A DNA stretch of 24,435 bases. It comes from Phycisphaerae bacterium. Lineage in GTDB: Bacteria > Planctomycetota > Phycisphaerae > Phycisphaerales > SM1A02. Position 1 is the stretch's first letter, and every line of letters starts with the position of its first letter. Below, piece by piece: positions 14,027 through 21,187 of the stretch. The position numbers and the translations under genes are program-made. The DNA lies in NCBI GenBank assembly GCA_018663565.1, contig JABJQE010000114.1:1-24435 (forward strand), read 5' to 3'. The notes beneath the pieces are model-generated. The model searched no databases. It saw only the letters and a program-made list of their open reading frames with translations, and was not told the DNA's origin.

Positions 14027-16867
14027 TCAGGGAATGACATTGACAATCTTGCCGGGGACGACGATGACCTTACGCGGTTCGTTGCCATCAAGGATCTTGG
14101 CGATCTGATCTTCGGCGAGCGCCATGGCAATGATGTCCGCTTCAGCCATGTTGAGTGGTACGGTAATTCGGCCCTGGAGCTTTCCTTTGATCTGAATTGG
14201 CATGACGATTGAATCATCAACAAGCATGTCCTTGTCGTAGCTCGGCCACGCAGCGAGCGAGCATAAGCCGTCGAGCCCAAGCATTGATCGAAATTCTTCG
14301 GCAATATGAGGCGCAAACGGGCACAGGATGCGAGCGAATCGATCAAGTTGGTCGGCAGTTAAACCATTATGTGTCGTCGCAAGGTTGACAAACTCAATCA
14401 TCGAGGCGATCGCAGTGTTGTAGGCGAGCTTCTCGATGTCAGCGCCGACTTTGGCGATCGTCCGATGCAAGCTACGTTCGACGTCCTTGTTGGGATCTTC
14501 TTGAATTGTGAGCGTTCCGCTTTCTTCATCAACGACAAGTCGCCAGGCTCGCTGAAGGAAGCGGAAAACGCCTACGATGTCATCGGTGTTCCATGGCTTC
14601 GACGAATCGAGTGGACCCATGTACATCTCGTAGAGCCGGAACGTATCGGCGCCGTACTCTGCAATGATGTCATCCGGGTTCACGACATTGCGAAGAGATT
14701 TGCTCATCTTGGCAATGATGCGTTTGACCGGCTCGCCGGTTGCTCGTTCGATGGAGTGTTCCTCATCGACCTCATCAATTGGAACGAGTGATTTGTCGGC
14801 ACGCTTGTACGCAAAGCTTGTCAGCAAGCCTTGGTGGTATAAGGTTCGGAATGGCTCGTCTGAGCTGACGTGGCCCAGATCATGCAGGAGTTTGTGCCAG
14901 AAGCGGGCGTACAAGAGATGCAAGACGGCGTGTTCATCTCCGCCGATATAGAGGTCAACGCCGCCCTTGGAGTGGTCGTTCGGCCCGAGCCAGTACTGCT
15001 CTGCGGCCTGGCCAACAAGCGCTTCGCTATTGGTTGGGTCGCAGTAGCGAATGAAGTACCAGCATGATCCAGCCCACCCAGGCATGGTGTTTGTTTCTCG
15101 CCGAACCGGCGTGTCAGGCGGAAGCAGATCGGGGTCGACGCCGGCTTCTCCGGCAGTCGTTTCAACCCACTCACTCACTTTTCCGAGCAAGGGTTGCGGG
15201 TCCTCGCTGATGGCGGGTTTATAGTCGTCGAGTGGTGGTAGAGCGACTGGCAGATGTTCTGGCGACACTGGATAGTGCGTGCCATCATCGGTTTGCACAA
15301 TTGGGAATGGCTCGCCCCAGTATCGCTGACGTGAGAAGAGCCAGTCTCGTAGTTTCCAACTGGTCTTGCCCCCGCCATGTCCACCAAGTTCGGCCCAGTG
15401 AATCACCGCGGCTTTGGCTTCGGCTGTATTCAGCCCATTGATGTCGAGTTGTTCAGAACATGAGTTGATGGCAACACCATCGCCGCTCCAACACCCATCG
15501 CACATTGAGTCTTTGGCAGTTTGGACGACTTCGATGATCGGCAAGCCGTATTTAGTGGCGAAGGCGTGATCACGATCATCGTGTCCGGGAACTGCCATGA
15601 CTGCGCCGTGCCCGTAGCTCATGAGCACATAGTCAGACACCCAAATCGGAATCGGGTTGCCCGTGGCTGGGTGCGTGACATGCAGGCCAAGCGCGTGGCC
15701 GGTCTTGTTCTTGCCGTCGGCCATACGCTCGACGTCGGAGCGGGCGCTTGCGGTGTCGACATATTCTTGAATGGCCTTGGCGTCACAATTAGCGGGCGGA
15801 TCCTTGAGTGTTGCATCGACAAGTGGGTGTTCGGGAGCGAGCACCATGAACGTCACGCCATGAATCGTGTCTGGCCTGGTCGTAAAGACTTCAATTTCGC
15901 CCACGTGTTCCACAATTGGAAATCGAAGATCGGCGCCCTCACTGCGGCCGATCCACGCCGTCTGCTGCACGCGTGTTGATTCTGGCCAGTTCAGTTCTGA
16001 GAGTGACCCAAGAAGCCGCTCAGAAAATGCCGTGATGCGGAACATCCACTGCTGAAGCGGACGCCGTGTGACTGGGAAGCCGCCTCGCTCAGATCGGCCA
16101 TCAATGACCTCTTCGTTTGCGAGCACCGTGCCAAGTTTGGGGCACCAGTTGACGGTTTGTTCATCGAGGTAGGCCAGTCGATGGCTATCAATGATGTCAC
16201 GTTGCTCAGTCTTCGAGAATGTGGACCACGGCTTGCCCTCGGCGATCGGCGTGGTCCAGACGAGGCACCCATCTCGGTCAAACGATGCCTCGCCTGCTTC
16301 AATAGCTTCTACGAGTTCGGTGATTGGACGGGCTCGTTCGACGCGGTGGTCGTACCATGATGACCACGCTTGCAGCCAGATCCACTGCGTCCACTTGTAG
16401 TAGTCCTCATCAATGGTGGCAAACTCGCGGCTCCAGTCATACGAGAATCCAAACCGCTGCAGTTGTCTGCGGAAGGTGGTGATTGCAGTTGTGGTTGTCT
16501 CGCGTGGGTGAACGCCAGTTGCAATGGCATATTGTTCGGCGGGCAGGCCGAAGGCGTCCCAGCCCATTGGGTGGAGCACATTGTCGCCTTGCATTCGACG
16601 AAACCGGCTGATGATGTCCGTCCCGATGTATCCAATGGGGTGTCCGACATGAAGGCCAGCTCCGGATGGGTACGGGAACATGTCAAGGCAGTAAAATCGG
16701 CGAGCTGTCGGATCAAACCCCTCGTCGCCCGGGTTGAGCGTGTGAAACGCGTTTTTTTCGGCCCAGGCCTGCTGCCACCTATTTTCGATGACTGCGGCCC
16801 GATGGGCTGAATAGCGATGCGTGGGTCCTGACTCAATTGGCTCTGTCATGTCGTGTGTGTTCGCCAT
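14027..16867 (-). CDS. leuS: Leucyl-tRNA synthetase
   Basis: Charges tRNA-Leu. From ATG 16867 the protein has 946 residues, longer than the E. coli enzyme (860). Motifs: class I signature HVGHPIGY (73-80) after DMFPYPSGAGL, the CP1 editing domain with TRPDTIHGVTFMVLAPEHPL, the WLFSRQRYWGEPFPI segment, KMSKS at about 720-724 in AKMSKSLRN, an anticodon-binding helical domain, and a C-terminal domain ending KVIVVPGKIVNVIP. The start is ambiguous: TTG at 16951 overlaps the folC TGA and adds 28 residues unlike other LeuRS; ATG 16867 or ATG 16849 better match the family N-terminus, but none has a Shine-Dalgarno. It sits between folC and two unknown genes on the same strand. Confidence 0.96.
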   Translation of the reverse strand: MANTHDMTEPIESGPTHRYSAHRAAVIENRWQQAWAEKNAFHTLNPGDEGFDPTARRFYCLDMFPYPSGAGLHVGHPIGYIGTDIISRFRRMQGDNVLHPMGWDAFGLPAEQYAIATGVHPRETTTTAITTFRRQLQRFGFSYDWSREFATIDEDYYKWTQWIWLQAWSSWYDHRVERARPITELVEAIEAGEASFDRDGCLVWTTPIAEGKPWSTFSKTEQRDIIDSHRLAYLDEQTVNWCPKLGTVLANEEVIDGRSERGGFPVTRRPLQQWMFRITAFSERLLGSLSELNWPESTRVQQTAWIGRSEGADLRFPIVEHVGEIEVFTTRPDTIHGVTFMVLAPEHPLVDATLKDPPANCDAKAIQEYVDTASARSDVERMADGKNKTGHALGLHVTHPATGNPIPIWVSDYVLMSYGHGAVMAVPGHDDRDHAFATKYGLPIIEVVQTAKDSMCDGCWSGDGVAINSCSEQLDINGLNTAEAKAAVIHWAELGGHGGGKTSWKLRDWLFSRQRYWGEPFPIVQTDDGTHYPVSPEHLPVALPPLDDYKPAISEDPQPLLGKVSEWVETTAGEAGVDPDLLPPDTPVRRETNTMPGWAGSCWYFIRYCDPTNSEALVGQAAEQYWLGPNDHSKGGVDLYIGGDEHAVLHLLYARFWHKLLHDLGHVSSDEPFRTLYHQGLLTSFAYKRADKSLVPIDEVDEEHSIERATGEPVKRIIAKMSKSLRNVVNPDDIIAEYGADTFRLYEMYMGPLDSSKPWNTDDIVGVFRFLQRAWRLVVDEESGTLTIQEDPNKDVERSLHRTIAKVGADIEKLAYNTAIASMIEFVNLATTHNGLTADQLDRFARILCPFAPHIAEEFRSMLGLDGLCSLAAWPSYDKDMLVDDSIVMPIQIKGKLQGRITVPLNMAEADIIAMALAEDQIAKILDGNEPRKVIVVPGKIVNVIP

Positions 16868-16947
16868 AACGACGCAAGGTACGCGCGGAGGGGCGGCACC
16901 GTCTGTGATGCGACTCGGTAATATTCCCTTTTTCGAGGTCTCGCTTC

Positions 16948-18360
16948 TCAAGCTTGCTTGGCGCGAAGTTTCTCGAGATGGGACATGGTCTCGCCTACGA
17001 GATAGAAACTTCCGGTTACGCAGATCAGGTCTTCTCGTCCCGCTGCTTGAGCAGCGATCTGAATGGCCTTTTCTACGGAGGGTGCCGATTGGCAGGTCCG
17101 TTTGCGGAGTTTCTCAAATCGTTTCACGAGATCTTCTGGCTCCATGGCTCGTGGTTGCCCAGCGGCCTTGGTGAAGATGATCTTATCGCCGCCAATGGCG
17201 AGTTTTTCAAGATTGGCATCAACATCCTTGTCTTCATTGCAACCGAAGATGCAAATCATTGAGTCGAAGGCGAGGTGTGATCCGATGCCACGCATGAGGG
17301 CGAGCATCGATGCAGGGTTGTGGGCGCCATCTACCAAGATGCGGGGGCGTTGCCAGACGAGGTCCATTCGGCCCGGGTTCTTCGTCATGGCGAGGCCGCG
17401 GAAGATGACCGACTCTTCGAATTCTTCCGTCTTGCCACCAACCATGTCAAGCGCGGCAAGCGCCAATGCGCAGTTGTCGGCCTGGTGAGATCCGGAAAGT
17501 GGAACGGGGAGATGCATGTAGTGAATACGCTCGGCGAGCAAGCAGATTCGCATGTGGGCACCGATTTCATCTGTCACGCAGAAGCGGCTGCTGAACTCGA
17601 TTTCCTTGCCGATGAACCGCAGTTCACATCCGACTTCTTCGGCGACCTCTCGCAGTACTGCCTCAACTTCTGGCTCCTGCTTGACCGACAGGGCAGGTAC
17701 GCCAGGCTTGAAGATGCCGGCTTTCTCGCGGGCGATTTCTTCAATGGTGTTGCCAAGTAGATACTGATGATCGAGGTCAATCTTGGTAATCAAACACACC
17801 GATGGCTTGAGCACATTCGTGGCATCGAGCCTGCCACCAAGGCCTGTTTCGATAATGGCGACGTCGGTGGCCGTTTCTGCAAAGTGCACGAATGACATGG
17901 ACGTGATGATTTCAAAGAACGTCGCGTCCGGCGCCACCTTGTCGGCAGCGGCGCTGACAGTTTTGGCGAGCTTTGCAAAGTCTGCTTGCGAAATATTCTC
18001 GCCGTTGATGGCAATACGCTCGCGGATATCCATGAGGTGAGGTGAGGTGTATGTGCCCGTGGTCCATCCGCAGCCAGACAGCACAGCCTGCATCATCGCA
18101 ACCGTAGAGCCCTTGCCAATGGTGCCCGCGACATGGACGGTATTGATATCTCGGTGGGGGTTCCCCAATTCCTTGAGGATGGCTTCCATGCGAGCAAGTT
18201 TGAAAGAGGCTGAGTCGATTCGCCCCGGGCGCAGCCGCTCAAAGTTCGGACGCTCAAGCAACGACTTCACCGCGGAGGGGAAGGTCTTGATGCTTGTTGC
18301 TGAGCGGGCTTGCTTTGGTCTGGAGGTCGGTTTCGTCGTCTTTTTGCGTGTGGTGGCCAT
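16948..18360 (-). CDS. folC: Folylpolyglutamate synthase / dihydrofolate synthase
   Basis: Mur-ligase-family enzyme that adds glutamates to folates (and may make dihydrofolate). 470 residues. A lysine/arginine-rich, probably disordered leader occupies residues 1-25. Then: ATP-binding HVAGTIGKGSTV (76-87), YTSPHLMDIRERIAINGENI (104-123), IIETGLGGRLDATN (169-182), KIDLDHQYLLGNTIEEIAREKAGI in pieces around 193-216, LSGSHQADNCALALAAL (288-304), and LVDGAHNP (342-349) of the C-terminal domain. The P-loop has Ile81 where GTNGKGS is usual; the lysine and serine needed for ATP are kept. ATG 18360 is the first gene of the minus-strand operon and lies directly downstream of a plausible promoter. Its TGA is 80 bp before the preferred leuS start. 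Confidence 0.94.
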   Translation of the reverse strand: MATTRKKTTKPTSRPKQARSATSIKTFPSAVKSLLERPNFERLRPGRIDSASFKLARMEAILKELGNPHRDINTVHVAGTIGKGSTVAMMQAVLSGCGWTTGTYTSPHLMDIRERIAINGENISQADFAKLAKTVSAAADKVAPDATFFEIITSMSFVHFAETATDVAIIETGLGGRLDATNVLKPSVCLITKIDLDHQYLLGNTIEEIAREKAGIFKPGVPALSVKQEPEVEAVLREVAEEVGCELRFIGKEIEFSSRFCVTDEIGAHMRICLLAERIHYMHLPVPLSGSHQADNCALALAALDMVGGKTEEFEESVIFRGLAMTKNPGRMDLVWQRPRILVDGAHNPASMLALMRGIGSHLAFDSMICIFGCNEDKDVDANLEKLAIGGDKIIFTKAAGQPRAMEPEDLVKRFEKLRKRTCQSAPSVEKAIQIAAQAAGREDLICVTGSFYLVGETMSHLEKLRAKQA

Positions 18361-18369
18361 AGCCTGCGT

Positions 18370-18398
18370 AGGATATCAAAAACTCTCTTTGAATTCAA
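18370..18398 (-). promoter_or_regulatory. Candidate sigma-70-type promoter for folC
   Basis: On the minus strand TTGAAT (18393-18398) and TATCCT (18370-18375) are exactly 17 bp apart, each matching 4 of 6 consensus bases. Transcription would start around 18363, leaving only a few bases before the folC ATG, so the mRNA would be nearly leaderless. The surrounding 18361-18420 is conspicuously AT-rich compared with the rest of the window. Rests on pattern only. Confidence 0.35.
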
Positions 18399-18496
18399 AT
18401 AGATATACGTAAGTCATTGCAATCACTCGACTTGCGCAAAGAACCGCCAATTTGACCAACGCTCGATTTAGCCGTCCTGTAGCATCCCCCTCACGC

Positions 18497-19042
18497 ATGT
18501 ATCGAGCCATTGACCGCATACTCATAGATCGTGACTCAATCGCCGACCGAGTCGAGCAACTTGGCGACATGCTTGTCGCCGATCTCGCCCCGATTGCCGA
18601 TGCTGGGCAACTCATGGTTGTGCCCGTGATGACCGGGAGCCTGTTCTTTACGGCAGATTTGCTTCGGCAGTTGCCGCTCGCCTTCCGCATTCAGCCGGTG
18701 ACCATGTCGTCATATCCCGGCAAGAGCACGACGAGCCAGGGCATCAAAGAAATGTCGCCCTTGCCTGATGAAATTGAGGGCAAGACTATTCTTGTGATCG
18801 ACGATATTCTCGACTCTGGCCGGACGCTTGATCACTTGCGAACAGAGATGTTGGAGGCCGGCGCCGCCGACGTTCGATCCTGCGTTCTGCTTCGCAAAGA
18901 TGTGCCGCGTGCTGCGAAAGTGCAGTGCCACTACGTTGGATTCGATATTCCAGACGCTTTTGTTGTGGGGTACGGACTTGACTATGACGGTCTGTATCGC
19001 AACGTGCCAGACATCGCCGTGCTGAACGAAGCGAAACTCTAG
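18497..19042 (+). CDS. hpt: Hypoxanthine phosphoribosyltransferase
   Basis: Purine salvage: transfers ribose phosphate from PRPP to hypoxanthine or guanine. 181 residues, the usual bacterial length. Motifs: VPVMTGSLFFTADLLRQL (42-59), SSYPGKSTTSQG (71-82) of the flexible active-site loop, the PRPP-binding ILVIDDILDSGRT (98-110), and FVVGYGLDYDGLYRNVPDIAVLN at the C-terminus in two pieces. The start at ATG 18497 fits the family; the open frame upstream to TTG 18452 adds 15 unmatched residues. No Shine-Dalgarno precedes it. Divergent from folC (136 bp between them) and convergent with moxR, whose stop is 2 bases away. Confidence 0.95.
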   Translation: MYRAIDRILIDRDSIADRVEQLGDMLVADLAPIADAGQLMVVPVMTGSLFFTADLLRQLPLAFRIQPVTMSSYPGKSTTSQGIKEMSPLPDEIEGKTILVIDDILDSGRTLDHLRTEMLEAGAADVRSCVLLRKDVPRAAKVQCHYVGFDIPDAFVVGYGLDYDGLYRNVPDIAVLNEAKL

Positions 19043-19044
19043 CG

Positions 19045-19989
19045 CTATACCGGGCTAGGCACAGTCTCAAGAATCTGCTGCATCAATCGCCGCGCAGTCA
19101 GCGTGTCGCCCTCGTGCATGGTCGACCGACTGATGATGCGGTGAGCGCACACAGGAAGTGCGTTGAACACAATGTCTTCGGGAATGCAGTAGTCGCGGTC
19201 TGCGAGCAACGCAGTGGCCCGAGCTGCTTGAGCAAGGGCCAATGAACCACGAGGGCTTACGCCGATTTGGATGTCATTGTGTGTGCGGGTCGCGGTTGAA
19301 AGGGCAATGATGTATTCGACGAGCGACTGTTCAAGCTTCACTGCGTCTGTGGCATCTTGCAGCATGGATAGGTTGTCCGGAGTCATGATGGCACCGAGTG
19401 CCCGCAACTCACGTCGAGCGGGTTGTTGCTCAATGACGCGAGCCTCGTCCGGCGGTGCTGGATAGCCCAGGCTGATCCGCATCAGGAATCGATCGAGCTG
19501 GTTCTCGGGAAGGAAGTAGGTACCTTCGAACTCATACGGGTTCTGCGTCGCGACCACCATGAATGGGTTCGGGAGCTCGTGGGTCGTGCCATCTACCGTC
19601 ACCGTTGATTCGGCCATGGCTTCGAGGAGGGCCGATTGGGTTCGAGGAGTGGCCCGGTTGATCTCGTCGGCAATCACAATATTGTGAAAGACCGGCCCGG
19701 GCTGAAATCGAAACTCGTTGCGGTCGCGGTCATAGACGGTGATGCCCGTTACGTCGCTTGGGAGCAGGTCGGGTGTGCACTGAATGCGTGACATAGTGCC
19801 GCCCACGCTCTTGGCGAGTGATCTAGCGAGCACGGTCTTGCCGACGCCTGGTACATCCTCGATGAGCAGGTGACCACGGGTCAGCAGGCACGCAATGACT
19901 CGATCGACCGCTGCGGCGTTGCCGAGAAAGACGGACGTGATATTCTCACGGAGTTGATTCAGGATCTGAGCGTGCATGACGGCGGCCAT
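19045..19989 (-). CDS. MoxR-family AAA+ ATPase
   Basis: 314 residues, typical of MoxR ATPases, which are chaperone-like AAA+ proteins thought to help mature or activate partner complexes, often with DUF58 and VWA proteins. Visible: Walker A VPGVGKT (46-52), the TPDLLPSDVTG motif (72-82), Walker B VIADEIN (105-111), RATPRTQSALLEAM (112-125), sensor 1 VATQNP (146-151), arginine finger region LDRFLMR (165-171), and the C-terminal lid domain with GVSPRGSLALAQAARA. All catalytic residues look intact. No DUF58 or VWA gene lies next to it: downstream is convergent hpt and upstream a divergent membrane protein. Start at ATG 19989, or ATG 19977 (MHAQIL); no Shine-Dalgarno at either. Confidence 0.94.
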   Translation of the reverse strand: MAAVMHAQILNQLRENITSVFLGNAAAVDRVIACLLTRGHLLIEDVPGVGKTVLARSLAKSVGGTMSRIQCTPDLLPSDVTGITVYDRDRNEFRFQPGPVFHNIVIADEINRATPRTQSALLEAMAESTVTVDGTTHELPNPFMVVATQNPYEFEGTYFLPENQLDRFLMRISLGYPAPPDEARVIEQQPARRELRALGAIMTPDNLSMLQDATDAVKLEQSLVEYIIALSTATRTHNDIQIGVSPRGSLALAQAARATALLADRDYCIPEDIVFNALPVCAHRIISRSTMHEGDTLTARRLMQQILETVPSPV

Positions 19990-20030
19990 GGTATAGACCG
20001 ATCGTCATCCGAGTTTCAAAGTGGCCTGCC

Positions 20031-20035
20031 AGGAG
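20031..20035 (+). promoter_or_regulatory. Shine-Dalgarno fixing a GTG start
   Basis: AGGAG lies 5 bases before GTG 20041. The reading frame is open far upstream (to 19870) inside the opposite-strand moxR gene, so this site decides the start; ATG 20059 has no comparable site. Confidence 0.6.
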
Positions 20036-20040
20036 CACAC

Positions 20041-21003
20041 GTGAGTCGTATTCCAACCATGTTGATGGGGGCCGATGGGCCCGAGCATCTCGCTGGCCGC
20101 CGCGTGGCGCAATCAGTGGAGTGTTTGAGGTGCCACTACGACCTGAATGGGGCCGATGCGGTCGGATGCTGTCCAGAATGTGGATTGCCGGTGCCGTTCT
20201 CGCTCGCCGGATCGATTGATCCGATCGTGCACAAGCTCTCGCCCATTCCGAACCCTAGCGCGGTTGGCCGCGGTCTGGTGGCGGCCACAATCGTGCTTGC
20301 GGTGTACTCAACCGTGACATTTCTGTGGGCCTGTTTCACTATGGCGATGGCCCTTGGCCAAGTCAATGTGCTTGATTCACTCAAGGCCTTTCGGACCGAC
20401 CGATTTCAAGGGTGGTGGTGGGTGCTGGTAGCGGGCATGTTGGTGTGCGGGGTCTTGGCGTACTGGAGTTTCAGGCCCCAGCAACGTGGACGGGTGCCGG
20501 TTGGGACGACCAGGTCGCTCGCATTGTTTGCGTCTGGAGTGTTTCTCTTGACGCTCGGTGCTGCCGCGATTCCACTGACTGGTGGTCGCTCGGTGATCGG
20601 GCTGTGGCTGCTCGCAGCTTCGCCCGCCATGACCTTGCCAGGCCTTGTACTCATGCTGATCGGATTCCGAGGCATTCTGATTGAGATCGGGCAACGCTGT
20701 TTGACGTTTCGCCGGGCGAAAGTACGGCGGCAGAATATTCCGCCAATACTCGCCGCCCTCGGGCTCTTCGCATTGGCGTGGGGGGGCTTGCTGCTGGGTA
20801 TTCGGGGCCAGAGCGAGACGTTCATAGTGATCTGCATGGCTGTCGGATTGCTCGCCTTGGTCTTCGTGCTGGTTGGGTGTTGGTATCTCCTCCTGAATGC
20901 TTGGTGGATTCGAGGAGCGCTCAGAACTCCTCCTGAACGATTGCGGACGCTCTTGACCACGGCCGAGCCCCATTCTTCCTCTGCCAACGTGGCAGGGGAA
21001 TAG
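20041..21003 (+). CDS. Zinc-ribbon polytopic membrane protein, function unknown
   Basis: 320 residues from the GTG start. A short cytoplasmic-looking head carries a four-cysteine zinc ribbon, CLRCHYDL (Cys28, Cys31) and CCPECGLPV (Cys44, Cys47). It is followed by about six or seven hydrophobic membrane segments, the clearest being ATIVLAVYSTVTFLWACF, WWVLVAGMLVCGVLAYW, LALFASGVFLLTLGAAAI, ILAALGLFALAWGGLLLGI and VGLLALVFVLVGCWYLLL. Proteins with a C.RC.Y.L.G......CPECG head joined to membrane helices are abundant in Phycisphaerae-type planctomycetes, but their function is not known. The gene is divergent from moxR, whose ATG lies 51 bp away, and is followed immediately by a hairpin that may end its transcript before groEL. 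Confidence 0.82.
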   Translation: MSRIPTMLMGADGPEHLAGRRVAQSVECLRCHYDLNGADAVGCCPECGLPVPFSLAGSIDPIVHKLSPIPNPSAVGRGLVAATIVLAVYSTVTFLWACFTMAMALGQVNVLDSLKAFRTDRFQGWWWVLVAGMLVCGVLAYWSFRPQQRGRVPVGTTRSLALFASGVFLLTLGAAAIPLTGGRSVIGLWLLAASPAMTLPGLVLMLIGFRGILIEIGQRCLTFRRAKVRRQNIPPILAALGLFALAWGGLLLGIRGQSETFIVICMAVGLLALVFVLVGCWYLLLNAWWIRGALRTPPERLRTLLTTAEPHSSSANVAGE

Positions 21004-21020
21004 GCCACAGAAGTGTGGCC
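21003..21020 (+). terminator. Hairpin directly after the zinc-ribbon membrane gene
   Basis: GGCCACA, loop GAAG, TGTGGCC: a perfect 7-bp stem with a four-base purine loop, beginning at the last base of the stop codon. No T-run follows, so it is not a canonical intrinsic terminator; it could be a weak terminator or a 3'-end stabiliser. Confidence 0.4.
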
Positions 21021-21187
21021 CCGGCTGTACTTCGCCCCGGCGGAGGCCTCCCAATCGCCATTATCTGATTCAAATGACGCATTTTGCACTTTGGCGCGCC
21101 AGTTGCGGTGTGTTTTGATCGCTTCGGCACCGGCCTGTGGCCCGCGAGGCGTGAGAGAAGGACTATTTAGGTTTAAGGAGAAGCCCC
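21021..21187 (+). promoter_or_regulatory. groEL upstream region with Shine-Dalgarno, no CIRCE seen
   Basis: This 167-bp region should contain the chaperonin operon promoter. A perfect AAGGAG (21175-21180) lies 7 bases before the groEL1 ATG. I looked for the HrcA/CIRCE repeat (TTAGCACTC-N9-GAGTGCTAA) and the HspR repeat and found neither, nor a convincing sigma-70 or sigma-32 promoter. How heat control works here is not visible from the sequence. Confidence 0.4.

Noticed and set aside
16868..16951. 28-residue N-terminal extension of LeuRS from TTG 16951 overlapping the folC stop
   Set aside because: The TTGA overlap is tempting, but the added residues do not resemble LeuRS N-termini; kept as an alternative start only.
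19037..19060. Possible terminator hairpin CTAGC...GCTAG between hpt and moxR
   Set aside because: Only 5 bp of stem around a 10-base loop and no T-run; too weak to call.
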